A stretch of 64,000 bases of DNA from positions 9,364,501 through 9,428,500 of the forward strand of contig NC_041005.1 of the NCBI RefSeq assembly GCF_004193775.1. Reading direction: 5' to 3'. Source of the stretch: Glycine soja (taxonomy: Eukaryota; Streptophyta; Magnoliopsida; Fabales; Fabaceae). Position 1 is the first letter of the stretch, and the number at the start of each line of letters is the position of its first letter. Positions 1-10,496 of the stretch are shown piece after piece. The position numbers and the translations under genes were made by a program. Under the pieces are notes generated by a model, which did no database searches, was not told the origin of the DNA, and was given only the letters and a program-made list of their open reading frames with translations.

Positions 1-1489
1 ATCATGTGTGACAAAATTATGCCTTGTGAGTTTTGGGATTTTGTAGATTGATTGCATTATTCCATTCATGCTCTTTCATGTGTGATTTCACCCTTGTGCT
101 AGATTACTCTAGGTTTTGTCTTGCTTCTCTTGTCATTCCTTGTTTCACATGCATTGATTGAGATGATTTAGGCCTTCTTTCTTTTAGTCACTAGCCAAAT
201 AAGCCTACCTTGCATTGATATCCATTGTCACCCTCTTTGAGCCTTTAACCCCTTTTTTCATTTTGTAGCTCATTACAAGCCAAAAAGTGGAAAACCATGT
301 TGTCCTAAACTTTAGGGAGAAAAGGGGCCTTGGAATTTTTTTGGGAGTGGGTTTCAAACAAGTGTGGGGATCTTGTATTTTGTTTTATTAAAGTTCCTTT
401 CATCATTTCATTTTCTTGCGACTTGTTAAAAAAAGAAAAAAAAAGAAGAATACAAAAAGAAAAAAAGGAAAAATTGGAAACAATAAAAGAGAAAAATGGG
501 TGTATAAAAAGCAAAAGTTCACAAAGAAAAAAATGGTACAAATAAAAAGAAGAAAAAAAACATGTGTTGTGGTTCATTTTCATTCTTGTAAGTTCTTGTT
601 ACTTTAATTTTGTTGTTCTTCACTTTGTTTCTTTGTTTCTAACTCTCTTTGTACTTGTTGACTTACTCCCCAGTGTTCCTTTTTTTTTTTTTTTAGTTTT
701 AGCCTAAATATCCTTCTCATATCTACCCTTACCTAAGCCATACATTACAAGCTAATAAAAGTCCTTTTGATCTTTTGGTGCATGCCTATTTGAAGTTGAA
801 TGGATTAGAATCTTGTCAAAATTTGGATGTGCTAGTTACATGTGGTGTTTGAGTGTAAACACAAACCCATACACATTTGGTAAGGTTGAGTGTTGTTCAT
901 TGAGTGAGTTCTATCACCATGATACATTCTTAATTTTGACTTGACTACTTGTTCACTTTGCATTTTGTGATCATATGTTCATGGATTGCTTGTTACCTTG
1001 AGACAATTCTTCCATTTTCCATCTCTTTCATTTTTGTGAATTGTTAGGATCCATTCAAAGATATGCGTGCCTTTTTCATACCTTTCTTCTAGTGTGGTTA
1101 TTTTCTTAGTTTGATTCCTTTTTCTTAATCTTTCTTTTAGTTTTGTAGGAGTGTGTACCAAGCGCGGACCTTGGGTTTTGGAGGAGTGTGCACCAAGGGC
1201 AAACCTTGGGTTTTTGATAGACTTGTATTCCTGCACAGATAAAAATTAGGATAGAAAAGATTATCAAGGGCAGACCTTGCGTACCTTGAGTTCTTGTGGA
1301 GATGGAACTTAGTAACAGAAAAGGCTCACTAAGGGTTTGTCAAGCCTTAGACCGGGGATGTGTTTGCCCTAGGTTTCGTCAAGCCTGTGGATTTGTGTCA
1401 AGGCATACCAAGGACAAGATTTGGATTTTGTGAACCTGTGAGGATTATTAAGCAAGAAGCTTGGGTTTATTGAGTCTTATGTGCAACAT
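1..1489. other. Repeat-like DNA without a recognisable gene
   Basis: No convincing coding region is seen. The stretch has a purine-rich low-complexity block at about 420-570 and scattered short phrases such as ACCTTGGGTTTT at about 1140-1300, which recur at about 10505 on the other side of the Sirevirus insertion. That shared phrase suggests that at least 1100-1489 belongs to the 3' untranslated part of the Tat/Ogre-type element to the right. No copy of that element's LTR (17047-17706) is recognised here, so its 3' LTR is either beyond the left edge or lost. Confidence 0.4.
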
Positions 1490-1744
1490 AAGTGTTATGC
1501 TCTTGCATATATGACACTCACCGTGGGTGGCATGTATTGGAGACGTAATGACGTACTTTTGCATACGTGCCTCTTACAAAGTGGAAAGCACTGGAGACAT
1601 GGTGGTGTGGATCAATAGGACTCACCTTGTGTTTTGCGAGCCCTTTGGAGGATTGACCAGTGAATTGTCTGACTTGGGTTTTGGGCACTGTGATTTTGCA
1701 TACATGCCACTTTTCGTGGGTGGCATGCACTGGAGACATGATAG
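1490..1744. repeat. Left part of a ~55-bp tandem array, cut by the Sirevirus
   Basis: Degenerate units containing the phrases GTGGGTGGCATG, TGGAGACATG and CTCTTACAAAGTGG repeat here and again at 9900-10496. The array was one block before the Sirevirus inserted: the five bases GATAG end this part (1740-1744) and begin the right part (9895-9899), which is the target-site duplication. Units on this side are more diverged than on the right. Confidence 0.75.
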
Positions 1745-2837
1745 TGTTGGACAAGTGGCCTCAGATATCTTAAGAAGGGGGGGTTGAATTAAGATATCAC
1801 AACTTATTTCCCCAATTAAAAATTCTATTTATCTTTCTATTCCAGTTATAAATTCCCTTAATAATGAATTTCTTAAATATTGATTCAAATAGAACAGATT
1901 GAATATGAATATAAAACAATAATAAATAAAGGAGTTTAAGGGAAGAGAAAATGCAAACTCAGATTTATACTGGTTCGGCCACACCCTTGTGCCTACGTCC
2001 AGTCCCCAAGCAACCCGCTTGAGAGTTCCACTATCTTGTAAATTCCTTTTACAAGTTCTAAACACACAAGGACAACCTTTCCTTTGTGTTTAGAATTATT
2101 TCACAACAAGAGACCCTCGGTCTCTTAATCCCTTTTCAGAATGAAGAAGAAGAAAAGAAGAAACCTCTCTTGAAAGAGATAGATTTAACAATTTGAGCAC
2201 TCAAATAATTCCTTATTGAATCACAAGTAATTTGGCCAAGGAATTTTTAAGAGGATAAAACGATTTTGCTTTTTAAGAGGATAAGACCTTTTTGTTCTGG
2301 AAAACTCTTAGCAAATTCGTGTCTCAAGTCACATATATATAGGCCTATGATAGCCATTCAAGAACCACACAAAAAGATGTGACTGTTGAGAATGTTTTCT
2401 GAAAAACTCCTATGGTAATCGATTACAGTATGTGTGTAATCGATTACAAGCTTTAAAATTTGAATTAAAACGTTCAGAAACTGCTGGTAATCGATTACCA
2501 TATATGTGTAATCGATTACACAGTGCAAATTTTGAATTCAAATTTTAATAGCTGTTGTAAATCGTTTTTGGCCACTGGTAATCGATTACATCCTCTGGTA
2601 ATCGATTACCAGAGAGTAAATCTGTTGAAAAAACCTTTTTAACTTAGATTTCTTGGCCAAACCTTTTGCGACTTCAATTGGAATTCCCTTCCTATTTAAT
2701 ATACCCTTCCTAAGACTCTAGAGACTATCTTGATCATTCATCTTGAATATCTTTGTCTTGAATAAATCTTTGAGAAGCATGTGATTCATGTAATCCTTTG
2801 GCATCATCAAAACATTCAGCTTGATCCTTTGTCTATA
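1745..2837 (-). repeat. 3' LTR of the Sirevirus (about 1093 bp)
   Basis: Its left edge is TGTTGGACAAG at 1745, identical to the edge of the second copy at 8823. Its right edge is TCTATA, where the other copy has TCTACA. It carries six copies of the TAATCGATTA palindrome between about 2413 and 2614, followed in element orientation by a TATA-like stretch at about 2332-2341, the likely promoter core. Compared with the 5' LTR it has one extra palindrome unit at about 2587-2607, a difference best explained by unequal pairing between adjacent repeats. Confidence 0.92.
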
Positions 2838-2838
2838 A

Positions 2839-3023
2839 TCTCCCCCTTTTTGATGATGACAATACCTGAAATCAAACCAAGCTATATACAAGATAATAGC
2901 ACGTTCACACAACCCTTACTCCCCCTATCTTTTGGCATGTATGCCTAACTTTTGTTATTGATAAATTTTTAATCTAATTGATTTCTAACCCATATGTGCT
3001 CTCCCAAGTTCTCTCCCCCTTTG
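2839..3023 (-). other. Cluster of three polypurine-tract-like sites
   Basis: In element orientation three purine runs ending in GGGGGA-type sequence precede the 3' LTR. They appear on the plus strand as TCTCCCCCTTTTT at 2839-2853, ACTCCCCCTATCTTTT at 2918-2933 and CTCTCCCCCTTT at 3011-3023. The first abuts the LTR and is the likely plus-strand primer. Multiple polypurine tracts in this position are a reported feature of Sireviruses. Which ones work is not known. Confidence 0.7.
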
Positions 3024-3259
3024 GCAACATCAAAAAGAACTAGAGCAAACATTAACACAATAATTATCCAAAACAAAGCCAACCATTAAATCAAAATAAC
3101 TCCATACAGCGTCATAATTAACCAAAACAAAAAGCGAGAAATATAATAATAGTGCAAGAGTACGATAACTAGAATAAAAAGCCAAATACACGGCGATAAA
3201 ACAAAGTACTAATAATACTTAACCACTAATAAAACTAAGTCATAATAATAGCATATAAT
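3024..3259. other. Short non-coding gap inside the Sirevirus
   Basis: AT-rich DNA between the polypurine cluster and the end of the extra ORF. No motif is recognised. Confidence 0.5.
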
Positions 3260-4392
3260 CTAAGAGGATGAAGGAGGCGGAGGTGGTGGATCAAAACAAG
3301 TTCGCATGAAAGAGACATCTTCTTCAACTCTGGTGATCCTTGATTCCATAGCATCGAACCTCATGTCAACTTGTAATTCCATGGCATCAAACTTGTCACC
3401 AACAAAAGTCTGAAGTCCATCAAACTTGTCCATAAGCCTGTGAAGAAGAGTGGAATTATCTTCATCTGGGAGGTTGCCTTCTTCATCAGCGGGTTGAGTG
3501 CCCTTTTTGACCCAAGAGCCATCACGCTCTTTGCGGTAACCAAAAGAAGCAATTGCAGCAGCACCAATTAAAAAGGATCTCTTGATTGGAATATAAGATT
3601 CAGAATCAAGAGGAATTTCAAAATGACGAAGAAATAGAGTAACAAGCTGTGGATATGGTAGTGGAGCATTTAATCGCAATGCCTTATGCATGCAATATCT
3701 GACTAAGTGTGCCCAGTCGAGTTGACGCCCTGTATGAAAGGCCCACATGATAATTAGATCTTCCTCAGAAACCTGGGCAAGGTTGGAAGACCGTGGAAGC
3801 AGAATTCGCACAATTAAATAGTGAAGGATGCGGCTTTCAAAAGCCAATGACCCGGCAAGAAGACGTCCGGTCATATCCGCATTGTTGGTGCAAACCAACT
3901 GGCGGGCATCATGTGCAGAGAAATCAAATTTCCAGTCGTTATTAAGTGTACCTTCAAATGGTACACCGTCACTGGTTAATTTGGTTAAGTCATGGAAGAG
4001 GGACTGGTCAATGACCATTTTTGTCCCAAAAACCTCAGAAATCAGAGTGTTGTCCTGAATTTCAAGATTACAATAAAAAGCTTTAACCAATTCAGGATAA
4101 ATAGGCAATTGTAATGACATGAAAGGTATAAGACCTAAGTTCTGAAAGGCTTGAATGCAATCAAAGGTTTCATCAGAAAAGAATTCCATATCAATAAACT
4201 TAGGGTCGATAATGGAACGAGATGAGAAAGATTTGAATACCGTTTCTGCTGTTCTTCGGAAGAAAACAATGGGGAAGAGGACAATGAGGGTGGAATTGGT
4301 GCTGTGGATGCGCTAGTGGCTCCGGAACGATGAGCTCTTGAAGCCGAAGCGGAGGCGGAAGAACCCTTTCGTTTCTTTGACGATTCTGCCAT
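3260..4392 (-). pseudogene. Extra 3' ORF of the Sirevirus (envelope-like position; plant-transposon-protein type)
   Basis: The frame opens at 4392 with a Ser/Ala/Lys-rich start (AESSKKRKGSSASASASR) and runs to about 4240. A frameshift lies between roughly 4210 and 4240. The continuing frame then stays open to 3260, with 309 residues counted from an internal methionine at 4189. The main part resembles the 'putative plant transposon protein' domain common in legume LTR elements. The C-terminus has a heptad-like segment (FDAMELQVDMRFDAMESR), probably a coiled coil, and ends in a proline run. It sits between pol and the 3' LTR, where SIRE1 carries its envelope-like gene. No signal peptide or clear membrane anchor is visible, so an envelope role is not supported by this sequence. 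Its function is unknown. Confidence 0.7.
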
Positions 4393-4572
4393 TTGAAGGA
4401 GTTTTTGCAGATTTCAATCGGTGAAATCAAAAGAGAAATGAAAAAGAAGAAGATTTCAATTTACGGGAATTGATTTGATGGAGAAATGAGTGAGATACGA
4501 AGGTTTGGAGGTTTGGGAATGGAGGAACGTCGTAAGAGAAAAGGGGTTGTGCAGGGATTTCTGGAAAATGTG

Positions 4573-4735
4573 ATATTTATAGAGCAGGACGCGTGGTAAT
4601 CGATTACAAGTAATGGTAATCGATTATAGGAGGAGGCAACCTACTGGTAATCGATTACATGAATACTGTAATCGATTACAGGCCATCTGTTCTAGTGTAG
4701 TCGATTACAGTATTTATGTAATCGATTACCAGAAC
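4573..4735 (-). promoter_or_regulatory. Candidate internal promoter of the Sirevirus extra ORF
   Basis: Six copies of the palindrome (G)TAATCGATTA(C), two slightly altered, lie at about 4595-4735. Just downstream in element orientation is CTATAAATAT (4573-4582), and the extra ORF begins about 180 bases further on at 4392. The same arrangement, palindrome array then TATA-like box, is seen in both LTRs and in the solo LTR. Promoter activity is inference from this shared layout. Confidence 0.55.
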
Positions 4736-4893
4736 AAAAAATAGCCTTTTTCCTAAAAGAAAAACTTATTTCTAAGTCTAAAAACTTATATTATCTTAAT
4801 AATTAATTATACTAACAAAAAGTAAATTAAATTAAACAACACAAGCGTCATACTCAATCAAAAACACAATCAATCATTCGTAAAAAAAAAAAA
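4736..4893. other. Spacer between pol and internal promoter region
   Basis: AT-rich, no motif recognised. Confidence 0.4.
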
Positions 4894-7755
4894 TTACCTA
4901 TCCAAATCACTAAGGTCTAAAAGGCCTAATTCTCTTCTTATTGAAAATAATATTTCTTTTGGGAGAGGTTTTGTAAAGATATCAGCAAGCTGATTCTTTG
5001 TATCAACAAACTCTAATATACAATCTCCCTTTAGGACATGATCTCTGAGAAAATGGTGCCTAATTTCTATATGTTTGGTTCTAGAGTGTTGAACAGGGTT
5101 TTTGGATAGATTTATGGCACTAGTATTATCACACCTAATTGGTATACGATCAAGAAGGATGCCATAGTCAGATAATTGTTGCTTCATCCATAAAATCTGT
5201 GCACAACAACTGCCGACAAAAATATATTCCGCTTCAGCAGTGGATAAGGCAACACTGTTTTGTTTCTTACTATGCCATGAGACAAGAGCGGATCCAATGA
5301 ATTGACAAGTTCCACTTGTGCTTTTTCTATCAGTTTTAGATCCGGCAAAGTCAGAATCAGAATATCCTATTAAGTTACATGTTGATTTCTTAGGATACCA
5401 TAATCCTAAATTTATTGTACCTAATAGATATCTCATGATTCTCTTAACTGCACTCAAATGTGATTGTTTGGGGTTGGATTGAAACCTAGCACACATGCAT
5501 ACACTAAACATAATATCATGTCTACTAGCAGATAAATAGAGAAGAGATCCGATCATACCTCGATATTGTTTCATGTCTATAGATTGACCAGATTCATCTT
5601 TATCTAAGTAACAGCTAGTGCTCATCGGTGTAGCCATGTGTTTTTCACTTTCCATCCCAAATCTTTTGATCAATTCCTTGCAGTACTTGGCTTGATTGAT
5701 GAATATACCTTCTTGAGTTTGCTTGATTTGTAATCCCAGGAAGTACTTTAGTTCTCCCATCATTGACATTTCAAATTCACTTTTCATATCAAGGGAAAAC
5801 TCCTTGCACAATGAATCATTAGTGGATCCAAAAATTATATCATCAACATATATTTGAACCAACAAAATATCATTATGCTTTCTCTTTATGAACAATGTGG
5901 TATCCACTTTACCTCTAGAGAATTCTTTTTCTAGAAGAAAATTGCTTAAGCGTTCATACCACGCCCTAGGGGCTTGTTTCAAACCATAAAGAGCCTTTTG
6001 CAATTTATAAACATGAGTTGGTTTATTCGGGATTTCAAAGCCTGGGGGTTGTTCAACATATACTTCTTCTTGAATTAAACCATTTAGAAAAGCACTTTTA
6101 ACATCCATTTGATAGAGTTTAAAATTCATTATGGATGCATATGCTAAGAGCATTGTAATGGCTTCTAATCTTGCAACTGGAACATATGTTTCTTCATAGT
6201 CTATTCCCTCTTCTTGATTATACCCTTTTGCTACTAACCTAGCCTTATTTCTAATAATTATGCCATGTTCATCTAATTTATTTCTAAAAACCCATTTTGT
6301 TCCTATGACAGGATAATTTTCAGGTTTTTCTACTAGTTTCCACACATTATTTCTTTCAAATTGATTCAGTTCTTCTTGCATAGCAATTATCCAGTTATCA
6401 TCTACTATGGCTTCTTTTATATTTTTAGGTTCAATCATAGATACAAAAGCCATATTATTGCATAAATCTTTAAGAGAATGTCTAGTTGTTACCCCTTTTG
6501 ATATATTACCAATAATGTTGTCGAGGGGATGATCTCTTGAGGCTTTCCATTCTCTTGGAAGTTCATTATTTCCTCTAGCCCCATTATCTTGAGAATCCTT
6601 ATTGCTTCCTTCATCTTTTTCTTTAGATTCATTTCCATGAATATGTGTATCTTCTAAGGAATCTGAAATATCATCTAAAAAATCCTTCCTTGGAAGAATG
6701 GCATTAGACTCATCAAAGGAAGCATGTATAGACTCTTCAATTGTCATTGTTCTTTTATTATATATTCTATAAGCTTTACTATGCAGAGAATATCCAAGGA
6801 AAATACCTTCATCTGACTTAGCATCAAATTTTCCTAAGTTATCTTTTCCATTATTCAATACGAAACATTTACAACCAAAGATATGAAGATGTGAGATGTT
6901 TGGTTTTCTGCCATTGAACAACTCATATGGAGTTTTCTTTAAAATGGGTCTTATTAAAGCCCTATTTAAAATGTAGCATGCAGTGTTAACGACTTCAGCC
7001 CAAAAGTATTTTGGAAGAGGAGTATCATTTAATAAAGTTCTAGCAATCTCTTCCAAAGATCTATTTTTCCTTTCAACAACACCATTTTGTTGAGGGGTTC
7101 TTGGTGCAAAAAAATTATGCTCAATCCCATGCTTATCACAAATCATTTTGATTTTGTTACAATTTCTTCTAAAATAGCATGTAGATGTGCCATGCCCTTT
7201 TCTTCTACAGTAAAAACATGTGATAGAACTAGAATTATATTTTTGTGTGGAAGTAGAGAAGTTTTTATGAAATTTTTGTTGTTTTTCAGATTTATATCCT
7301 AATCCAGCCTTATTGGAGACAAGTCTTTGTTTTCCTAATATGACATCTAAATTATTTTTACTATAACAGAATTTTGCAAGAGAGTTTTTCAATACTTTGA
7401 TTTCTTTTTCATACTTTTCACAACAACTGCAAGAATCTGACATTTTCTTGTCAGAAATAGTAGAAATGTGAACTTTTTCATTTGGTTTAGAAATTGAGAC
7501 TTCATTTCTAAGATGATCTAATTCTTTATTTAATTTTAAAATTTCATTTTCTAAATTTGAAATTGTTTTCTTTGAAGATGAAACTAACTTTGCAAGTTTA
7601 ATTGACTCTTTATGCAAATCAGCAAATGCATCTTGCAATTCATCAAAAGAAATAGATAAATTGTTTGAAGATGTTACCTCTTCATCACTTTCATAACTTT
7701 TTGCCATAAGGCAAAGGTTTATTTCTTCATTTTCTGAATCTTCAGAAGATTCCAT
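4894..7755 (-). pseudogene. Sirevirus pol with gag C-terminus; protease and most of integrase deleted
   Basis: This 953-residue open frame continues the gag frame after a TAG codon at 7768-7770. Residues 1-195 are acidic and coiled-coil-like gag sequence ending in a CCHC zinc knuckle (C180-x2-C-x4-H-x4-C193). At about residue 199 (near 7160) the protein jumps straight to the end of the integrase core, [12 protein letters not shown], with the catalytic Glu at about 229. The protease DSG motif, the integrase HHCC finger and its first two catalytic Asp are missing without loss of frame. The reverse transcriptase follows with YVDD at 636-639, then RNase H with DSDFAG and STAEAEY motifs, ending at [11 protein letters not shown] and RNase H look intact. 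The protein could not process polyprotein or integrate DNA by itself. Confidence 0.92.
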
Positions 7756-7767
7756 ATCGTTTTCATC

Positions 7768-8772
7768 CTATGTAATGTATGCTTTCTTCAATTTCTTTTC
7801 ATTAATATTTTTCTTTTTAGACTTCTCCATCTTTTTCTTGAAGATGGGACAATCAACCCTCAGATGTCCAGGTTGATTGCACTCAAAGCATTTTAGAGTA
7901 GAGGATGAAGTTTCTGTCCTTCTTTTAGGTTTAAAATTGGGTCGCTTTTGATTTCCTCTGACTCTCAGGAACTTGTTGAATCTTTTTACAAACAGACTAA
8001 TATCTTCATCATTATCCAAGTCAATTGAATCTTCTTTATCACTGTCTTCTTGGATTGCAGATGAGGCTTTAAGAGCGATTCCTTTCTTCTTCTTATCAGT
8101 TTCTTCATGCTGATTTAATCTTAGTAATTCCATTTCATGCTCCTGCAATTTTCCAAATAATGTAGCAAGAGACATACTAGATAAATCTTGAGATTCTGTG
8201 ATGGCTGTTACTTTTGGTTGCCATTCTCTATTAAGACATCTTAAGACTTTATTTACTAGATCTTCATTTTGAAAAGTTTTTCCTAGAGATGCAAGATGAT
8301 TAACTATGTGTGTGAACCTCTTTTGCATGTCTTGTATACTTTCATTTACATTCATCCTAAAAAGTTCATATTCACGAGTTAAAGTGTTTATCCTAGATCT
8401 TTTAACATCTGTTGTGCCTTCATGTGTTACTTGTAGTGTATCCCACATATCCTTAGCACTTTTACAATTTGAAACCCTAAAGTATTCATCTATTCCTAAG
8501 GCAGATGTAATAATATTTTTGGCCTTTAAATTATATTGTACTAATCTTCTTTCTTCCTCAGTTCAATCTACTCTAGGTTTTTCTATTGTTGCACTTCCGG
8601 GTATTATAGAGGGAACATAAGGTCCTTGTTCTATGGCTTCCCAAATATTTAAATCTATTGTCTCTATAAAGATTTGCATGTGGGTTTTCCAGTAGTGGTA
8701 ACCCACTCCATTAAAGATGGGAGGTTTATTTATAGAATTTCCCTCGGGAAACAAGTAGTTTGATGAGGCCAT
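7768..8772 (-). pseudogene. Sirevirus gag, interrupted by two nonsense codons
   Basis: The frame starts at 8772 (MASSNYLFPEGNSINKPP) and is the same frame as pol throughout. It is cut by TGA at 8563-8565 and TAG at 7768-7770. Between them lie the copia-type gag core (WDTLQVTHEGT, then the UBN2-like region) and a CCHC zinc knuckle, CFECNQPGHLRVDC, near the C-terminal end. In related Sirevirus proteins both stop positions are occupied by tryptophan (established from family knowledge, not searched), so each is a one-base TGG change. Gag would form the virus-like particle and bind RNA. Confidence 0.88.
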
Positions 8773-8808
8773 AATTCTTGAAGCTTCTAAACTTTATACA
8801 ATAATGAA

Positions 8809-8820
8809 GCTCTGATACCA
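8809..8820 (-). other. Primer binding site of the Sirevirus
   Basis: In element orientation the site reads TGGTATCAGAGC, the standard copia complement to the 3' end of initiator tRNA-Met. It lies two bases inside the 5' LTR edge at 8823. Confidence 0.93.
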
Positions 8821-8822
8821 CT

Positions 8823-9894
8823 TGTTGGACAAGTGGCCTCAGATATCTTAAGAAGGGGGGGTTGAATTAAGATATCACAACTTATTTCCCCAATTAAAAA
8901 TTCTATTTATCTTTCTATTCCAGTTATAAATTCCCTTAATAATGAATTTCTTAAATATTGATTTAAATAGAACAGATTGAATATGAATATAAACAATAAT
9001 AAATAAAGGAGTTTAAGGGAAGAGAAAATGCAAACTCAGATTTATACTGGTTCGGCCACACCCTTGTGCCTACGTCCAGTCCCCAAGCAACCCGCTTGAG
9101 AGTTCCACTATCTTGTAAATTCCTTTTACAAGTTCTCAACACACAAGGACAACCCTTCCTTTGTGTTTAGAATTCTTTCACAACAAGAGACCCTCGGTCT
9201 CTTAATCCCTTTTCAGAATGAAGAAGAAGAAAAGAAGAAATCTCTCTTGAAAGAGATAGATTTAACAATTTGAGCACTCAAATAATTCCTTATTGAATCA
9301 CAAGTAATTTGGCCAAGGAATTTTTAAGAGGATAAAACGATTTTGCTTTTTAAGAGGATAAGACCTTTTTGTTCTGGAAAACTCTTAGCAAATTCGTGTC
9401 TCAAGTCACATATATATAGGCCTATGATAGCCATTCAAGAACCACACAAAAAGATGTGACTGTTGAGAATGTTTTCTGAAAAACTCCTCTGGTAATCGAT
9501 TACAGTATGTGTGTAATCGATTACAAGCTTTAAAATTTGAATTAAAACATTCAGAAACTGTTGGTAATCGATTACCATATATGTGTAATCGATTACACAG
9601 TGCAAATTTTGAATTCAAATTTTAATAGCTGTTGTAAATCGTTTTTGGCCACTGGTAATCGATTACCAGAGAGTAAATCTGTTGAAAAAACCTTTTTAAC
9701 TTAGATTTCTTGGCCAAACCTTTTGCGACTTCAATTGGAATTCCCTTCCTATTTAATATACCCTTCCTAAGACTCTAGAGACTGTCTTGATCATTCATCT
9801 TGAATATCTTTGTCTTGAATAAATCTTTGAGAAGCATGTGATTCATGTAATCCTTTGGCATCATCAAAACATTCAGCTTGATCCTTTGTCTACA
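8823..9894 (-). repeat. 5' LTR of the Sirevirus (about 1072 bp)
   Basis: It starts (element orientation) TGTAGACAAAGG and ends TTGTCCAACA. It carries five TAATCGATTA palindromes at about 9490-9665 and a TATA-like box at about 9411-9419. It lacks one ~21-bp palindrome unit found in the 3' LTR. Immediately outside is the GATAG target-site duplication (9895-9899). Confidence 0.92.
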
Positions 9895-9899
9895 GATAG

Positions 9900-10496
9900 T
9901 ATACTCTTGCGTACATGTCACTCGTTGTGGGTGGCATATACTGGAGTCATAATGACGTGCTCTTGCAGTTGTGCCTCTTACAAAGTGGCACGTACTAGAG
10001 ACATAGTGATATGCTCTTGTATATATATCACTCGTTGTGGGTGACATATACTGGATTCATGGTGGTATCCTCTTGCATACATGCCTCTCACAAAGTGACA
10101 CGTATTGGAGACATGGTAGTATGCTCGTGCGCACATGTCACTCGTTGTGGGTGGCATGTACTAGAGACTTAGTAGGGTGCTCGTGCGCACATGTCTCTCA
10201 TCATGGGTGACACATACTGGAGGCTTAGTAGGATGCTCGTGAACACATGTCACTCACTGTGGGTGACATGTATTGGAGGCTTAGTTGCATGCTCGTGCGC
10301 ACATGTCACTCATTGTGGGTGACATGTAGTGGAGACGTAGTAGTATGCTCGTGCGCATATGTCACTCGCTGTGGGTGACATGTACTGGAGACGTAGTGGT
10401 ATGCTCGTGCGCATATGTCACTCATCGTGGGTTAAATGTACTGAAGACATAGTGGCGTAATCTACAAAGTGGCACGTATTGTAGACTTAATGCTAG
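9900..10496. repeat. Right part of the ~55-bp tandem array in the Tat-element 3' region
   Basis: About ten degenerate units, many containing GCACATGTCACTC, GTGGGTGACATGTACTGGAG and ATGCTCGTGCG. The cleanest copies start near 10134, 10189, 10244, 10301 and 10356, giving a period of about 55-57. Some units carry a variant, CTCTTACAAAGTGGCACG. Tandem repeats in the hypervariable 3' untranslated region are well known for Tat/Ogre elements. Confidence 0.85.

Larger units (their letters stand above)
1745..9894 (-). mobile_element. Sirevirus-type Ty1/copia LTR retrotransposon, SIRE1-like, nearly complete but non-autonomous
   Basis: The element reads right to left: 5' LTR (8823-9894), primer binding site, gag, pol, an extra ORF, polypurine tracts, 3' LTR (1745-2837). 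Both LTRs start TG and end CA in element orientation, apart from one changed base at 2836. They are flanked by the 5-bp duplication GATAG. The order pol before an additional 3' ORF, two zinc knuckles in gag-pol and several polypurine tracts are characters of the Sirevirus genus. By eye the LTRs differ at about a dozen positions plus one ~21-bp indel, so the insertion is young. It cannot supply its own protease or integrase because pol carries an internal deletion, and gag has two nonsense codons. It inserted in the 3' tandem array of an older Tat-type element. Confidence 0.93.

Noticed and set aside
3260..4392. Calling the Sirevirus extra ORF an envelope gene
   Set aside because: Only its position fits. 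No signal peptide or membrane anchor is visible, and the main domain resembles the generic plant transposon protein.
9900..10496. Regular repeats with spacers, superficially CRISPR-like
   Set aside because: Units are head-to-tail with drifting sequence and no unique spacers. The context is a plant retrotransposon 3' region.
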